Source: Macrotis lagotis (lineage: Eukaryota; Chordata; Mammalia; Peramelemorphia; Peramelidae). Taken from it: DNA of 64,000 nucleotides. The notes beneath the pieces are model-generated. The model was not told where the DNA came from. It ran no database searches and was given only the letters and a program-made list of their open reading frames with translations. A program made the translations under genes and the position numbers. The DNA is taken from positions 284,329,578-284,393,577 of the forward strand of contig NC_133660.1 of the NCBI RefSeq assembly GCF_037893015.1, given 5' to 3'. Positions 1 to 14,999 of the stretch are shown one piece after another (the first letter of the stretch is position 1; every line of letters starts with the position of its first letter).

Positions 1-75
1 AGAAGCCTTCTTCCAAACAGAGTTGTCCATTGGTTGGTGTTTCTGCCTCTGTCTGTTTCTGTCTATCTCTGTCTT

Positions 76-76
<1 letters not shown>

Positions 77-121
<45 letters not shown>
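77..121. repeat. (CT)n microsatellite
   Basis: Uninterrupted CT dinucleotides, about 22 units. Confidence 0.97.
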
Positions 122-126
<5 letters not shown>

Positions 127-454
127 ATGATCAGATCATCTTCTTTTCTCCAGATCCCTCATCTCTCTGATGACCTTCTTAAAGCTTTAAGCCACTGCTA
201 TAAGATTTGAGTAGAATCAGGCTTCATAGATCAGTAACTCCAATGCTACAGAGACAGTAGTGTTCCATGGATTTCAGCAATACAGTGTATTAAGGCTATT
301 TCCATCCAAAATATGGGCCTGTATTTCCAAATGCTTGAGAATTGCTCATTTGCCCAAAGGCCATTCAGCCAGTTTTGCATTTCTTGCTCCTTTCTGGACT
401 CAGTCCCAAGTCCATCTGTAACATGATCCATGTTCTCCTTAAAAAGCATAGAAT

Positions 455-605
455 GGGAGGCAGCTAGGTGGTGAAGTAGATAGAGCATCGGCCCTGGAGT
501 CAGGAGGACCTGAGTTCAAAGCCGACCTCAAACACCTTATAATGACCTAGCTGTGTGACATTGGGCAAATCACTTAACCCCATTGCCTGGCAAAAACCAA
601 AAACA
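455..605 (+). mobile_element. Marsupial tRNA-derived CORE-SINE
   Basis: Starts GGAGGCAGCTAGGTGG. It has the tRNA-like A box and B box (GAGTTCAAAGCC) and the CORE segment CTAGCTGTGTGACATTGGGC, and ends CCCATTGCCTGGCAAAAA. It directly abuts the following L1 fragment. Confidence 0.93.
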
Positions 606-614
606 GACAAACAA

Positions 615-1420
615 ACAAAAGCATGGAGTGCCGTCTAACCATTCTGGAGAACAATATGGAACAATGCCCAAAGAGCAATAAAACTGATCATAACCTTTGA
701 CCCAGCAAAACCAACACTATGCTTATATTCAGAAGAAATCATAAAAAAAATGGGAAAATTCTCACATGTTCCAAAATATTCATAAAAGTTTTTTTTTTTT
801 TTGTAGGGGCAAAGAACTGGAAATTGAAAGGATGTCCATCAATTGGGGCATGGCTGAAGAAGTAATGGCATATGAATGTTATGGAGTACTATTGTTCTAT
901 AAGAAACTATGAATGGTCAGACTCTGGAGAAGCATGGAAAGAATTACAGGAACTGATGCTGAGCAAAGGGAGCAGAACCAAGAGAACAGTGCACATTAAC
1001 AACGACACTGTGAGTTGATCAACCCTGATGGATGCAGCGCCTCTCAGCAGTTCAGCTAGGACGACCCTGAGAGACTTGTTATGAACTACGCTATGGACAT
1101 CTGGATGAAGGAAAAAAACAAAACCATCAAAACAAAACAAAAAAAAAAAACAACTACAGAAACTGAATGAAAATTATGTTCCCTTTTTTAAAACTTCTCT
1201 CATGTTTTTCCTTCCTATCCCATGGTTTTCTTTCTTTCCCCTTAATTTTAATTCCTCATACATGCACAATATTCACTAGACTGTTTGCCACTGAGGTGGG
1301 GAGGGAGGGTAAAAGAAAATTATGTAACATAAATATGCATGTGGATGATCGTTGAAAAGCTTACATAACATGTAATTGGAAAAATATTTTAAGTAAATAA
1401 ATTATTTTTTTAAAAAAAGA
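615..1420 (+). mobile_element. L1 3' end, diverged
   Basis: Degraded L1 ORF2 C-terminus. The recognisable order is: cattctggagaacaatatgg; the GGCAAAGAACTGGAAATTGA block; the CAATTGGGGCATGGCTGAA block; AGCAGAACCAAGAGAACAG; then a 3' UTR ending in an A-rich tail. Several stops and indels. Confidence 0.8.
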
Positions 1421-1534
1421 ACCATGGAGTTCTTGGAAACTCTAGGCTATCAGTTCATCAGTCGCCAGGTATTATGAGAATCTGACATGAGCAAACCTTT
1501 AAAGAACAGCGTCTCAATTCAATTTCCAGAAAAT

Positions 1535-1645
1535 ACTAAACTTCTCATGCCCTTTGACCCAGACATTCCACTACTTGGCCCCAAGGAGATCAAGAATAAC
1601 AGAAAGGGCCTATGCATATAGAATGACAAAAAGAATTATTATTTG
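1535..1645 (+). mobile_element. Short old L1 fragment
   Basis: The block CCCTTTGACCCAGACATTCC and the following ACTACTTGGCCCCAAGGAGAT match the ORF2 C-terminal segment seen in the better L1 copies of this window. Confidence 0.6.
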
Positions 1646-1689
1646 ATTTCATTACTTATTTTATTTACAGAGGGGCCCATAGTATGATG

Positions 1690-1805
1690 ACTAGAGGAAT
1701 GACCTTAGAGTCAGAAAGTCTTGGGTTTCAGTCCTGACTCGGACAGTAGTCAAATGCCCCTGAGCCCATCACTTAACCTCTCAATTTCAGAGAAGGGACC
1801 AATTT
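1690..1805 (+). mobile_element. Old MIR-type SINE
   Basis: GACCTTAGAGTCAGAAAGTC, a B-box-like segment and CATCACTTAACCTCTCAATTTC keep the order of a MIR element, with much divergence. Confidence 0.6.
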
Positions 1806-2344
1806 TCACTGTGGATGGGAATTTACTCATTAGAAAATTCCTTATATTAAAGAAATTACAGCCCCAGTCCCTATTCTCAAGATTTTATATCATTATAATT
1901 AATAGTAACAATTACTAGCATATGATTATGGTTTTATTAATCATATTGTTATATTTTATTAATTTTTATATAACTTATTATTATGTTTTATTAATTAAAG
2001 CAATTATAAATAATCTCTTTAATGTTAGCAAAGAGTTTGATGGATATTATTAGCTCCTTTTCTATGGCAGTTGGGGGTGGGAAGAGAATCTTGGGAAATG
2101 TGTGTGATGAACATAGCTTCCAAACCAAACTATAGGATTTAAACAGGCAGGTTAAGAACCACTGCTCTGATGGCAGCCCCAAGTCACCCTGGTCACTGAA
2201 CCTTGTACCCGCCTAGCTCTAGGAGCTGAACAGAGTCCCAATGTGACTGACTGAGATCTCAGGGGTCTCTTCATCCCATAAGAGAGCTGGAAGGGTGAGA
2301 CTCAGCCTCTGATCCTCTCTGGTCCCACAGGTTGGGAACCTCAC

Positions 2345-5980
<3,636 letters not shown>

Positions 5981-6053
5981 GGCCGGGGGGCTCCGGGCGC
6001 CCGCGGGGCTCCGGGGCGGCGGCGGCGGCGCTGCGGGCTCCGGGCGGCGCCGG

Positions 6054-6059
6054 TTACAT
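6054..6059 (-). promoter_or_regulatory. Start-stop upstream ORF (ATG-TAA) in RPS6KA4 leader
   Basis: On the minus strand GCCGCCATGTAA places an ATG in good initiation context directly before a stop, 74 nt upstream of the main ATG. If the transcript starts above 6059, this is a one-codon uORF, a class that can hold back or redirect ribosomes. Its function here is inferred. Confidence 0.5.
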
Positions 6060-6924
6060 GGCGGCGGGGCCGGGGCGGGCGCTTCCTGGTGCCGCCTCCC
6101 GCCCCGCGCCGCTGCGCCAGCCCCGCCAGCCCCGCCAGCCCCGCCAGCCGGCGCCCCGCCCCGCGGGCCCTGACTCAGGCCCCCGGAATGTGACAGCCCG
6201 CCGGGCCCGGCGCCCCCGCCGCCTTCCCGAGCGGCGCGGCCCGCGGGGACCCCGGCCCGGCCGGCGATCCCGGGCCCTGGCCACGTGGGCCCCCTTCCGC
6301 AGGGCCCCCCAGCCACGCTCCTCGCCCCGGAACCAGGACGGGCCCGGCTGGGCCCCGGCGACCTCGGAACCCCGAGTGCTGGACAGCTCCGGCCCCATCC
6401 AGGGAGCCCTCCCACCCCTGGCCTAGGGTCCTTCCGGGGAGCCCCCACAGAAGCTGGTCTAGGTGGGCCCCTTCACCCAGAGTCCCCAGGACCCTAGGGA
6501 GCCAGGGCCTTATAGCTCCCACCCCCAGCCACGTGTCTCCAACCTGCCCAGGACCCTGGGGGGGGGGGCGCCCCGAGTCTCACCCAGGACCTTGTACCTG
6601 GGATTGCAGGGCACCTGGGCCCTGGCTTAATCAGGGAGGGAGCCCCCAGTCAGGACCAGACACCCTGGGCTCTCTGGCGTGCAATCACTGCTCCTGAAAC
6701 AGCGATGCCCGGGCAACCGGGAGCAGCTGCCTAGGGTGGCGGGTTGTGGCCTCTTCAGGGCTCTGTAGCAGACAGCACCAACAGGAAGTAGAGGCCACAA
6801 CCCGTGCCAGGCCCAGAGCCACAGTAGGGCTCCCCAGAGCCAGTCCCCAGACCGGGCCCTGCAAGCCCAATGCTGTGAGGTCGGCCCGAAGCTAGAAGTC
6901 TGGGCTGGCCTGGGTATCCTCACC

Positions 6925-7070
6925 TGGAGAGGAGAGGCAGGTTGGGGCAGGAGGGGCAGGTGGGGCAAGAGAGGAGAGATAGAATGGGGCAGGCACGGGG
7001 GTGGGTCAGGAGAGGAGAGGCGGGATGGGGCGGGCGAGGCAGATGGAGCGGGCGAGGACAGGCGGGCCTG
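6925..7070 (+). repeat. G-rich degenerate repeat
   Basis: Recurring GGAGAGG / GGGGCAGG words (about a dozen) give a strongly G-rich plus strand with many closely spaced G-runs, a possible G-quadruplex former. Confidence 0.55.
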
Positions 7071-7074
7071 GGCT

Positions 7075-7810
7075 AAATGTTGAGGATGCAGCAAGGCAAA
7101 GGCAATCCCTGCCCTCAAAGGGTTCCCTCTCTAACTGGAAAGACAACAGGCACACGACTGCTCAGGTTAGAGTTACGCCCTATATGCAGGGTGGGCAGCT
7201 GAGTGGTGCAGTGGACAGAGCCAGACCCAGAGGTAGGAAGACCTGAGTTCAAATGTAGCCTCAGATACTTACTAGCTGTGCGACCCTGGACAAGTCACTG
7301 CACCTTAGTAACCTCATCTGTAAAATGAGCTGGAGAAGGAAATGGCAAATCATTTGAATATCTGTCAAGAAACTCTAAATGGGGCCATGAAGAGTTGGAC
7401 AGGACTGACCCACAACACGTGCAGGATACATAGGAAATAACCAAGGGAAAGCAACTGGGGAAGGCTTCCCATAGGAGGGGGCACTCTGGTTGGGACTTAA
7501 AGGGAGCCAGAGAGGTCAGTAGTTGAAGTGGAGAAGGTGGGGAACAGCCGGAGGGCCTTAATGGAGGAATGCCAGGAGACCAATGTCACTGGATTTTCTG
7601 GCAGGGAGGGCCATGGGGAGCCACAGGAGTTTGAGGAGTAAGGCAGTCTGACCTGGGCTTCTGGAAAATCCCTTTGGTGTCTGTGTGGAAGATAAATTGG
7701 AGTGAGAAGAGACTTGAGGCAAGCCCAACCCCAAGCACTACTGCAACAGTCCAGAGCTGAGGGGACAAGGGCTGCACCATAAGAACAGAGCACTGGACAG
7801 AGGAGGAAAC
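7075..7810 (+). mobile_element. Ancient LINE-type repeat (L2/CR1-like), interrupted
   Basis: Words typical of an old mammalian LINE-type family in order: CAATCCCTGCCCTCAAAGGG, GGGACTTAAAGGGAGCCAG, CCAATGTCACTGGATTTTC, CAACAGTCCAGAGCTGAGG. The MAR1 SINE at 7193-7416 splits it. The exact family is uncertain. Confidence 0.55.
7193..7416 (+). mobile_element. MAR1-type SINE with RTE-like tail
   Basis: SINE body GGGCAGCTGAGTGGTGCAGT to ACCTCATCTGTAAAATGAGC, followed by CTGGAGAAGGAAATGGCAAA and GAAGAGTTGGACAGGACTGA. That 3' end is the RTE-related tail of marsupial MAR1 elements, in contrast to the A-tailed young SINE. Confidence 0.8.
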
Positions 7811-8214
7811 TGAGGTCCTAAGTGTTTCAGGCTGCACAGGATTGGCAATAATTATACTGACTAACATTGCATGGTATATTAAAGTTCCCAAGGTACTTTG
7901 CCTACAGCCTCCCCCCACCATCATTGAGCTCCCATTTTTCCCCCCTTCTAGATCCAATCCTTTCCCCATGCTACTGAGAGCTATGGAAGGTTAAGGACAG
8001 CATCGGGAGACCTCCTAATGTTAGTAACAATAACTGTGTGACCCTGGGCCAGTCCATTCCCCTGTCTGGGTCTCAGAGGATTGAGGTTGTGTGATCTCCA
8101 GCCCCTCTCTCTGCCCATGTCTCCATAGATGATTTTTCTGTACGAGAGCCAATCCAGTGACAACAGAGAAAGCGTGATGTAACCCTGGAAATCCTGTCAG
8201 GCCCCTAAAATGAG

Positions 8215-8330
8215 AATAGTTCTGGATTCCAATCCTACCTGTGATATGCATAGCTATACAAACCTAGGGAAATCCCTTGACCTCCAAGTCTTAGTTTCTC
8301 ATCTGTAAAACAGATGTGATAATGATGAGA
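8215..8330 (+). mobile_element. Old MIR
   Basis: GGAAATCCCTTGACCTCCAA and TTAGTTTCTCATCTGTAAAA in MIR order. Tail diverged. Confidence 0.6.
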
Positions 8331-9834
8331 GTCCAACACCTCCAAAGGCAACGTGCTTTTTTAGGCCTTTGGGGCCATTATATAATTGTACCAGGGAAGA
8401 TGCCCCAAATCCCACAGAAGATCAGTTATTAGTTTTTGAGTTACTGAGTTATTGAGTCAGAGGCTTAGAAAGAAAACTGCCCCAGCTCCACCTACCAAGG
8501 GTGGTCTATCAGGAAACAGGACCCAGCCTCCTTAGGCCAGGTGTAGGTCTGTGAACATACCTTGTGTCCCTAAGGCAACCCCAGGGGGAAGAAGGACCAT
8601 CCCACTGCCCAGAGAGCTGACCACTTTCCTCTCCAGCAAGGGCCATTGCAGGGGTGCCTTCGTAAATGTCCCACCCCAGGAGTCCCATAAATGTCAGCAA
8701 CTGTAGACCTCAAAGATTCCCTACTCCAACCCCATCCTTTTATACATGGGGAGATTGGCATGAGAGAAAAGGAGCCCTCCAGAAGGCCTACAATGTCATG
8801 AGATTTCAGAATATTATGGATCACAGCCCCATCCCCCTTTACTGATGGGGAAACTGAGACCTGAGTGTGATGGGCATTGCCCTCGGTCACATAGATAGTA
8901 GCATGTTTGCTGACAGATCAGAGAAGCACAGATTTAGAGAGGGGAGGGTCCATCCCCTTGTTTTACAGAAGGGAAGAAGCCTTGGATAACTACAATAGCA
9001 GGAATTCTGACTTCAAGGCCCCTGCTCTTTCCACAACACCCCAATCAAAGGGCACTGCCCAGGGTGAGCTCCTGGGAGGGGGCTGGGAAGGTGAATCAGG
9101 TTCAACTAGATTATTAGCTCCGCCATATCCCACCCCAGGCCTTCCCAGAGGCCTTCTCTGAGAGCTCAGGTGGGGAGGCTTGGGATACTGATGACAGAGA
9201 AGCCTCTGGCTTGGGCCAGCAGGTACCATCCTCTGGCTGACTCCAAGGCAGCTGGGAATCAAACTCATTAGAGCCCCCTGCTCAACAGCAGGAGAGGAAG
9301 GCAAACGGAGCCTGTCTTGGACTCCCCTTTGTCACCCATTCTCCGTGATCCTCACACTCCTCCCCAGGACTGAGGTCTCCCACCCATGGGTGACCCCTGA
9401 TTTAATAAACTCCCTCCCAAGAGGTGCTCAGGTGAAGCGGAAAGGGTATTGTATTTAAAATGAGAAGACTTGAGTTTTAATACAACACTCCATGCCAAGA
9501 TAAACCATAGTGTCATTTCTAAGATTCAGTTTACCTTTTGTAAAATGGGAATAATATCCTTATTGGCCTCCCTTGTTGGGGGGCATGTTATCAAGCCAAA
9601 ATAACAGTGATCAGTGATGGCTCATAACATGACCCACCCCTGGAGTGAGTCATTTGCAGACTTCACAAGAGTTTGATGCCATAACCACAAAGTCTGAGAA
9701 ATGGGTGAGCAGCTGGCTTCTGGCAAGAGGCAACTATTGAGGCCACTGCATGCAGTACTTGGTGGCAGCTGAATCAAGCCCTGAAGAAGGGAGTATACAA
9801 AAGTGGATACAGGAACGCACTCAGGCGACATTCA

Positions 9835-10595
9835 GGATTGGTGAGGCCATTTTGGAAAGCAATTTGGACCCATCTCCCAAAAGATACTAACTTGTGCCTG
9901 CCCTTGGGATCCAGCCATGTCACTACTAGGCCAATATCCCCAAAGAGACTAAAAAAAAGAGGAAAAGGACTCAAATGTACAAAAGTATTTCCAATCGTTG
10001 TTTTTATAGTGGCAAAGAATTGGAAACTCAGGACCAATCCATCCATTGGGGCATGGCTGAACAAACTGTGGTATATCCCATGGTACTATCAAAAATGATG
10101 AAGGTCCTGGTTTCAGAAAGGTGTGAGAAGACTTGATACAAAGTGAAGAGAGAAGAACCAAGAGAACAATTTGTACAACAATATTTTAAAGAGATCTTGA
10201 AGGACATGGGAACTCTGAGCATTGGGAATGGCTGACCACAACTCCAGAGGACACATGAGGAAACCCATACCCTGACCAAGAGATGGGAGACACAAGATGC
10301 AGAATTCAACCTGCTGTTCTGAATGGGACCAATGCAGAAATGTGTTTTCCTTGGCTGAATAATTGTAAGAATTTTTGTTACTTTTTTTGCAAGGTAGCGG
10401 GGTTACATGACTTGTCCAAGGTCACACAATTGGGTAATTGTGTCTGAGGTCAAATTTGAACTCAGGTCCTCCTGATTCCAGGGTCAATGCTCTATCCACT
10501 GTGCCACCTAGCTGCCCCTGTTACTATTTTTCGAATTGGGGAAGGCAAGGGAGAGAAAAAATAAATTTCTGTTCATTGAAAAAATAAAATGTTTT
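9835..10595 (+). mobile_element. L1 3' end with nested SINE
   Basis: Diverged ORF2 C-terminus (AAAAGTATTTCCAATCG, GTGGCAAAGAATTGGAAACT, CATTGGGGCATGGCTGAACA) runs to about 10374. It is interrupted by a minus SINE and resumes at 10520 with the 3' UTR and A-rich end. Confidence 0.8.
10379..10517 (-). mobile_element. CORE-SINE inserted in L1
   Basis: Reverse complement of the SINE: poly-T, TGCAAGGTAGCGGGGTTA, then GTGCCACCTAGCTGCCCC at its 5' end. Confidence 0.9.
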
Positions 10596-10771
10596 TAAAT
10601 ATTTGAACCAATTAACCTTTCCAGTTTGAAATTTTATATTCCTTTATAAGCCAGCCTCCCAACCCAGCTAATCCTAAAACTTCCTCCCCTACCCCAGTCC
10701 CAACTCCATTGCCCAAGCAGGCCACTCCCTGTTAGCTGTCAAGTCAGTTTGTACCCCAGTCATATTCCTGA

Positions 10772-10789
10772 GCCCGCCAGGGGGTGTGG
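10772..10789 (+). promoter_or_regulatory. CTCF-like motif
   Basis: GCCCGCCAGGGGGTGTGG contains the CCAGGGGG-(C/T)G core of the CTCF motif. It lies in unique, GC-richer DNA between the two genes. Motif match by eye only. Confidence 0.3.
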
Positions 10790-11642
10790 CCACACATCCC
10801 AGGGAAGAGAACTCTGCCATCTGGACAGAAACCAAGATCGGGCAGCTCCCTAGGAGAGTGGCTCAGCTACAGGATGGTTCAGCCAATGAGTGTAGGCCTT
10901 GCTCAAGGCCGGCCTGGCCTCCGTGGCCGGCTCAGCAGGGGAGCCCGGTGCCAGGTCGGTGTGTCACTCAGACAGACAGGGTGACCTTTGCAAGTAAGGA
11001 CACAGAGAGCCGGGAAAGTGGTGAGGCTTGGGGGCAGGATGCCTTCCTCCTTTCTCAGCCTTCTTCCTGACTGGCTGAATCAAGCTCAGGAAACTGGGGG
11101 AGAGAGATTTTCTTGGGGGCTGCCCTCTGTGGTCCCTTCCTGCCTCCAATTTGCCATCATCCTATGATTAAGGGAAAGAAAATTTAAGGACTGAATAGCT
11201 CAGAAAGATGAGAGCAGCTGGTAGCTACTAAAGAGTAAGGTAGGGACAGTTCCAAGGTAGACTGAGGTCATCCCACCTCTCTTGGAGGCCTGAGCTTCCC
11301 TGGAGGCCTATTACTGTTCCTCCCTTCTTGGGGCCCCCACCAACCTCCCCACTCCCATCTGTTAGGGAAATACTGTTATTTATATCGATACATTCTGTAT
11401 TTGTTAGTCGACTTGCGTGTTCCGTCCATGGCTGAGGTTTTTGCATGAAGTAGGGATTTGACAACTCTAGTTTTCAGAGGTAGCTAGCTAAAAGGGAACC
11501 ATTAATTAGTCCGAATCTTTTAAAAAATTAATTTTTTCAATGACAAAAAAATCTATTTTTCCTCCTATTTGTCTTCCCTCATTAGAAAAATAACAGCATG
11601 TAACATGTGACATGTAAGTAGATTAACAAATAAAAAACATAG

Positions 11643-11771
11643 TGGCAGCTAGGTGGCACAGGAGTCAGGAGGACCTGAGTTCAAATCCAGCCTCAGACAC
11701 TTAATAATGACCTAGCTGTGTGGCCTTGGGCAAGCCACTGAACCCCTTGACTGGCCAAAAAAAAAAAAAAC
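11643..11771 (+). mobile_element. CORE-SINE with internal deletion
   Basis: GGCAGCTAGGTGGCACA joins straight to GGAGTCAGGAGGACCTGAG, so about 20 bases around the A box are missing. Ends in a poly-A run. Confidence 0.9.
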
Positions 11772-11783
11772 CCATTTATTTTA

Positions 11784-11911
11784 GGGCAGCTGGGTGGTAC
11801 AGTGGATAGACACTGGCCCTGGAATCAGGAGGGCCTGAATTCACTCAAACACTAATTTCTTGGCTGCGTGACCTTGGGCAAGTCACTTAACCCCATTGCC
11901 TTGCAAAAACA
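11784..11911 (+). mobile_element. CORE-SINE
   Basis: GGGCAGCTGGGTGGTACAGT to CCCATTGCCTTGCAAAAAC. The B-box area is shortened. Confidence 0.9.
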
Positions 11912-11977
11912 AATATAAAATGTATCGAAGTAAACAACAAAGTAGTTTTGGTGGTAGGGAGATCCCTAATACAGTGA

Positions 11978-12083
11978 GATATTAGATAGAGATATAGATG
12001 TAGATATAGATATAAATATATAGATATAGATACATACAGATGTTCATATATATACATATATATATATATATGTATGTATGTAT
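11978..12083. repeat. GATA/TA simple repeat
   Basis: Alternating GATATA, TATATA and ATGTATGT words, low complexity. Confidence 0.9.
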
Positions 12084-12239
12084 ATTAAAAGGACAAAACG
12101 AATTGTTCAGTGGGATCACCGAGTCGGACATAAGTGCACAACAACTATTTAACAGAGGATTGAGAGCAATATTTCCTAGCTTATTTTTTGTAGAAGAGCC
12201 AAGATTTTTTCCCATAATCTTGTTTTCTTCTTCTTACAA

Positions 12240-13080
12240 TACCTTTTGAATTGATCCCTTAACACATTCACAGTGACAGCACCCCCAGCATGAACTTCTT
12301 TTGTGGACATTGGTCTAATCCAGCTATCTTTCCTGCTTTTGTTCTCTTTAATGTTATTTCTACCCCCTCTAGAGGCACCTCTAAGACTATGATATTAGTA
12401 TGATGGCTTGACAGTCCTGGATGATGAAAAGGATTCGTTATTAAAAAAAAAAAAAACCAACTCTGCAGATCTTTTCTGATTGTTTGCTGGCCCCCTTGTG
12501 TTTGCCATCCTTAAGTGCTCTCAGGATAACTTGGCTCAGTTGAGTCCCCTGCTAAGCTTCCTTTCAGCTGATTTTACCCATACTGCTTCTGTCTTATGAC
12601 TTAGTGCGGCATATAGTCTTGCATACAAGATTTTATAACCAAGTGTCTATATTGCCTCTGGCTGCCATCTTTCTCTGCTTAACAAGTCAATCTGATTTTT
12701 GGTGACTAAGGTTCCTCCTTAGGTTCTTATTATAGTCATTGGTTCAAAACAGGTAGATTCTGGATGAAATGATTATAATCTACTCTATGTCCCTTCTTCT
12801 GTCTGTTGCGCATTTTTTCTTCTCTGTAGCCAGTTGGAATGGTCAGGATCGATTTTTTTTTTCGATTGCCCGCCATAGCTGTTGTCTCATTTTTTGCTCT
12901 TTCCTCCAGCCTTATGCTAATTTAACAAGTCGGTGGTCTTGACCACAGTGTTCAGGAATTGACTACCACATTGGTAATGAGTCATTTCCCACTTGTCAAA
13001 ATAGAATATTTGCAGCATTACTCAGTTCATGTCTTGTGGAGACCCTAACTGAAGCTTTTCTTGAAAATGTATACTCGGGG
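12240..13080. other. Unassigned AT-rich sequence
   Basis: No exon, RNA or repeat family recognised with confidence. Frames on both strands are broken. It may be an old transposon remnant. Confidence 0.4.
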
Positions 13081-13082
13081 TG

Positions 13083-13240
13083 GGGGGCAGCTAGGTGCCA
13101 CAGTGGATAGAGCACAGGCCCTGGAGTAAGGATGACCTGAGTTCAAATCCGGCCTCAGACACTTAATAATGACCTAGCTGTGTGGCCTTGGGCAAGTCAC
13201 TTAACCCCATTGCCTTGTTAAAAACTAAAAAAAAAAAAAC
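13083..13240 (+). mobile_element. CORE-SINE
   Basis: GGGGGCAGCTAGGTGCCACA to CCCATTGCCTTGTTAAAAA, then an A-rich tail. Confidence 0.92.
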
Positions 13241-13674
13241 AATGTATACTCATTTAAAAAATAAAAATAAAAAATCTTTAAAAAAAGAAAACATATATTC
13301 ACAACTATAGACATGAGGTTTCATCCATGCAATCTCCCCATCTTTGACCCATCTCATTCCCTCTCCTTCTGATTTATTCCTCATCAGCTCATGGAGTAAC
13401 ATACTATATGCTGCCTTATCATGGATGTCTCTAGTGAGTTCTTCAGGAAATTTCTCTTCCTCCTCATTCTCTGCAACACAGGCTGCAATTATTTTCATGC
13501 TGATCTAAATACTCACAAATACTTATCTTGAGCTCTTCCTTAGGAGATGATCGAACGTCTCATTGCCTTTGCATGCAGGACTAAAGCACTCTCTACCCAC
13601 TCCTTCCATGGCCTCCATCATGAATACCTAGGAGTCCTCCTTCCACTGAGCCCCACCCTCCTTCTTTCTTCTAG

Positions 13675-13790
13675 CTTGAGCTACTATCAATGTGATTCAC
13701 CTTCCCTAGCAGGACCTAGGTATTCTGGGCAGGTTATGTACCTTCTCTGTGCCTCTGTTCCTCATATGTAAAATGAAAAGATTATAATAC
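13675..13790 (+). mobile_element. Old MIR
   Basis: GGGCAGGTTATGTACCTTCT and CTCATATGTAAAATGAAAAG in MIR order. Confidence 0.55.
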
Positions 13791-14360
13791 ATGATATCAG
13801 AGCTTCTTCCCAGCTCTAAGCTTATGACACTGTGACATTCTGATCCACACATCACCCCAGTGACCCCTAGTATGCTGACACTGAGGTAATGTCACACCCA
13901 GTCTAGAGACTGGGATTTTTCACGTCCTGTCTGCTTTTCTGACACTGAGTTGTGATCCCCGCAGAAGGGTTCACAGAACCAAAGGCCATTTCTATTTTTC
14001 CCCCTTCTCCCCATTGTCATAGTCAAAGCATTCCCCACCAAGTGACCAGCCTCCAGGTCCTCACTGATTTCTTGAATTCCACAAGAACCTTTCCCAGGAA
14101 GCTAGAACCTGGCCAAATTGGTGCCCATCTGGTAAAGCCTCAGAGAACCCAGGGTCACCCATGAACCGTTCAGAATTGCTGGGGAACTCTTTGCCAGTTC
14201 AGAACAGAGGCCAGAAAAAGCTTTGAGGTTAAAGATTGCCAGGTCAAGTTTACTCCCCTACTAGGGGGAGGCTCCGAGTTCATCTCCAAGGGAAAGGGCA
14301 CTGAGTAGTCAGGTCAAACCCCTGCCTATACCTGTCTCCTACCCTAGAATGAGATTCTCT

Positions 14361-14363
14361 ACA

Positions 14364-14419
<56 letters not shown>
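14361..14419. repeat. (CA)n microsatellite
   Basis: Nearly pure CA repeat about 140 bases beyond the CCDC88B poly(A) signal. Confidence 0.97.
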
Positions 14420-14420
<1 letters not shown>

Positions 14421-14576
14421 CCAGGGACAAGGGCATGAAGTTGTCCTGGTTCCTATCTCCCCAGGACCTTCTTAAAATCATCCCCAAAGAGATGAAACAT
14501 TCTTGTGGGGCCAACAGGACTGTTCTATCCTATTAGATTGTCTGAAGAGAGAGCAGACACCCTATTCAATCACAGG

Positions 14577-14582
14577 TTTATT
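14577..14582 (-). promoter_or_regulatory. CCDC88B: CCDC88B poly(A) signal AATAAA
   Basis: Canonical AATAAA on the minus strand, 418 nt after the stop codon. It implies a 3' UTR of about 440 nt ending near 14555. No other good signal is seen between the stop and this site. Confidence 0.7.
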
Positions 14583-14999
14583 CTTGGGAAAGACAAAGCA
14601 AAAGTTTAAATAACAGAAATGGGGCCTTGTCTAGGGTAAGTATTTAATACATAGGGGTTGAATTCCATGGAATGGAAAAAAACTGAAGCCAAGTTATCTT
14701 CATCTCGGGTCCCTCTCCTCAAAGGTGCCTCTTCTGCCCATTTGTTCTTCTTCAAGCCAGGTACTACAGCCTTAGGGATCACCGGGCCCAATCCCCTGGC
14801 CACATGCTTCTAGGCTCAGAAAAAAAGGGGCTGCCCTCCTGAAGCACTCACACCAGCAGGTAGACCCAGCAGTGCCAGGACAAGGCCCAGGCCTCAGGTC
14901 AAGCTAGCCCTAGGCCCCTTCCCATCCCCAAGCATACCACGAGCCCTGTGGCCAAGTGCCCTCCCTCCCAGTCAATGGGCTCCTGAGCTCATCATGGAA

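Larger units (their letters stand above)
1..2338. other. RPS6KA4 intron 8 (part): repeat-filled
   Basis: No exon was recognised. It contains a (CT)n run, a SINE, an old L1 3' end, a second L1 scrap near 1535-1645, a MIR-like SINE near 1690-1805 and AT-rich sequence at 1915-2040. The strip at 2150-2338 is unique-looking and non-coding. Confidence 0.7.
6451..14554. other. Spacer between CCDC88B 3' end and RPS6KA4 promoter
   Basis: About 8 kb with no gene I can support. It includes a G-rich stretch at 6925-7070, an ancient LINE-type repeat broken by a MAR1 SINE (7075-7810), a MIR at about 8215-8330, an L1 with a nested SINE (9835-10595), a unique GC-richer block at 10640-11160 with a CTCF-like motif, SINEs at 11.64-11.91 kb, an AT/GATA simple repeat, an unidentified AT-rich part at 12.24-13.08 kb, a SINE at 13.08 kb and mostly unique sequence at 13.25-14.34 kb. 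Confidence 0.7.

Noticed and set aside
455..605. tRNA-like A and B boxes in the many SINE copies as tRNA genes
   Set aside because: They do not fold to a full tRNA and belong to a repeated ~150-bp SINE with CORE and A-tail.
9361..9420. AATAAA near 9402 as the end of a plus-strand gene
   Set aside because: No exon, splice site or conserved frame leads up to it.
12240..13080. A possible transposase or reverse-transcriptase remnant
   Set aside because: Fragments on the minus strand look vaguely protein-like, but I could not match any family motif, so it is left unassigned.
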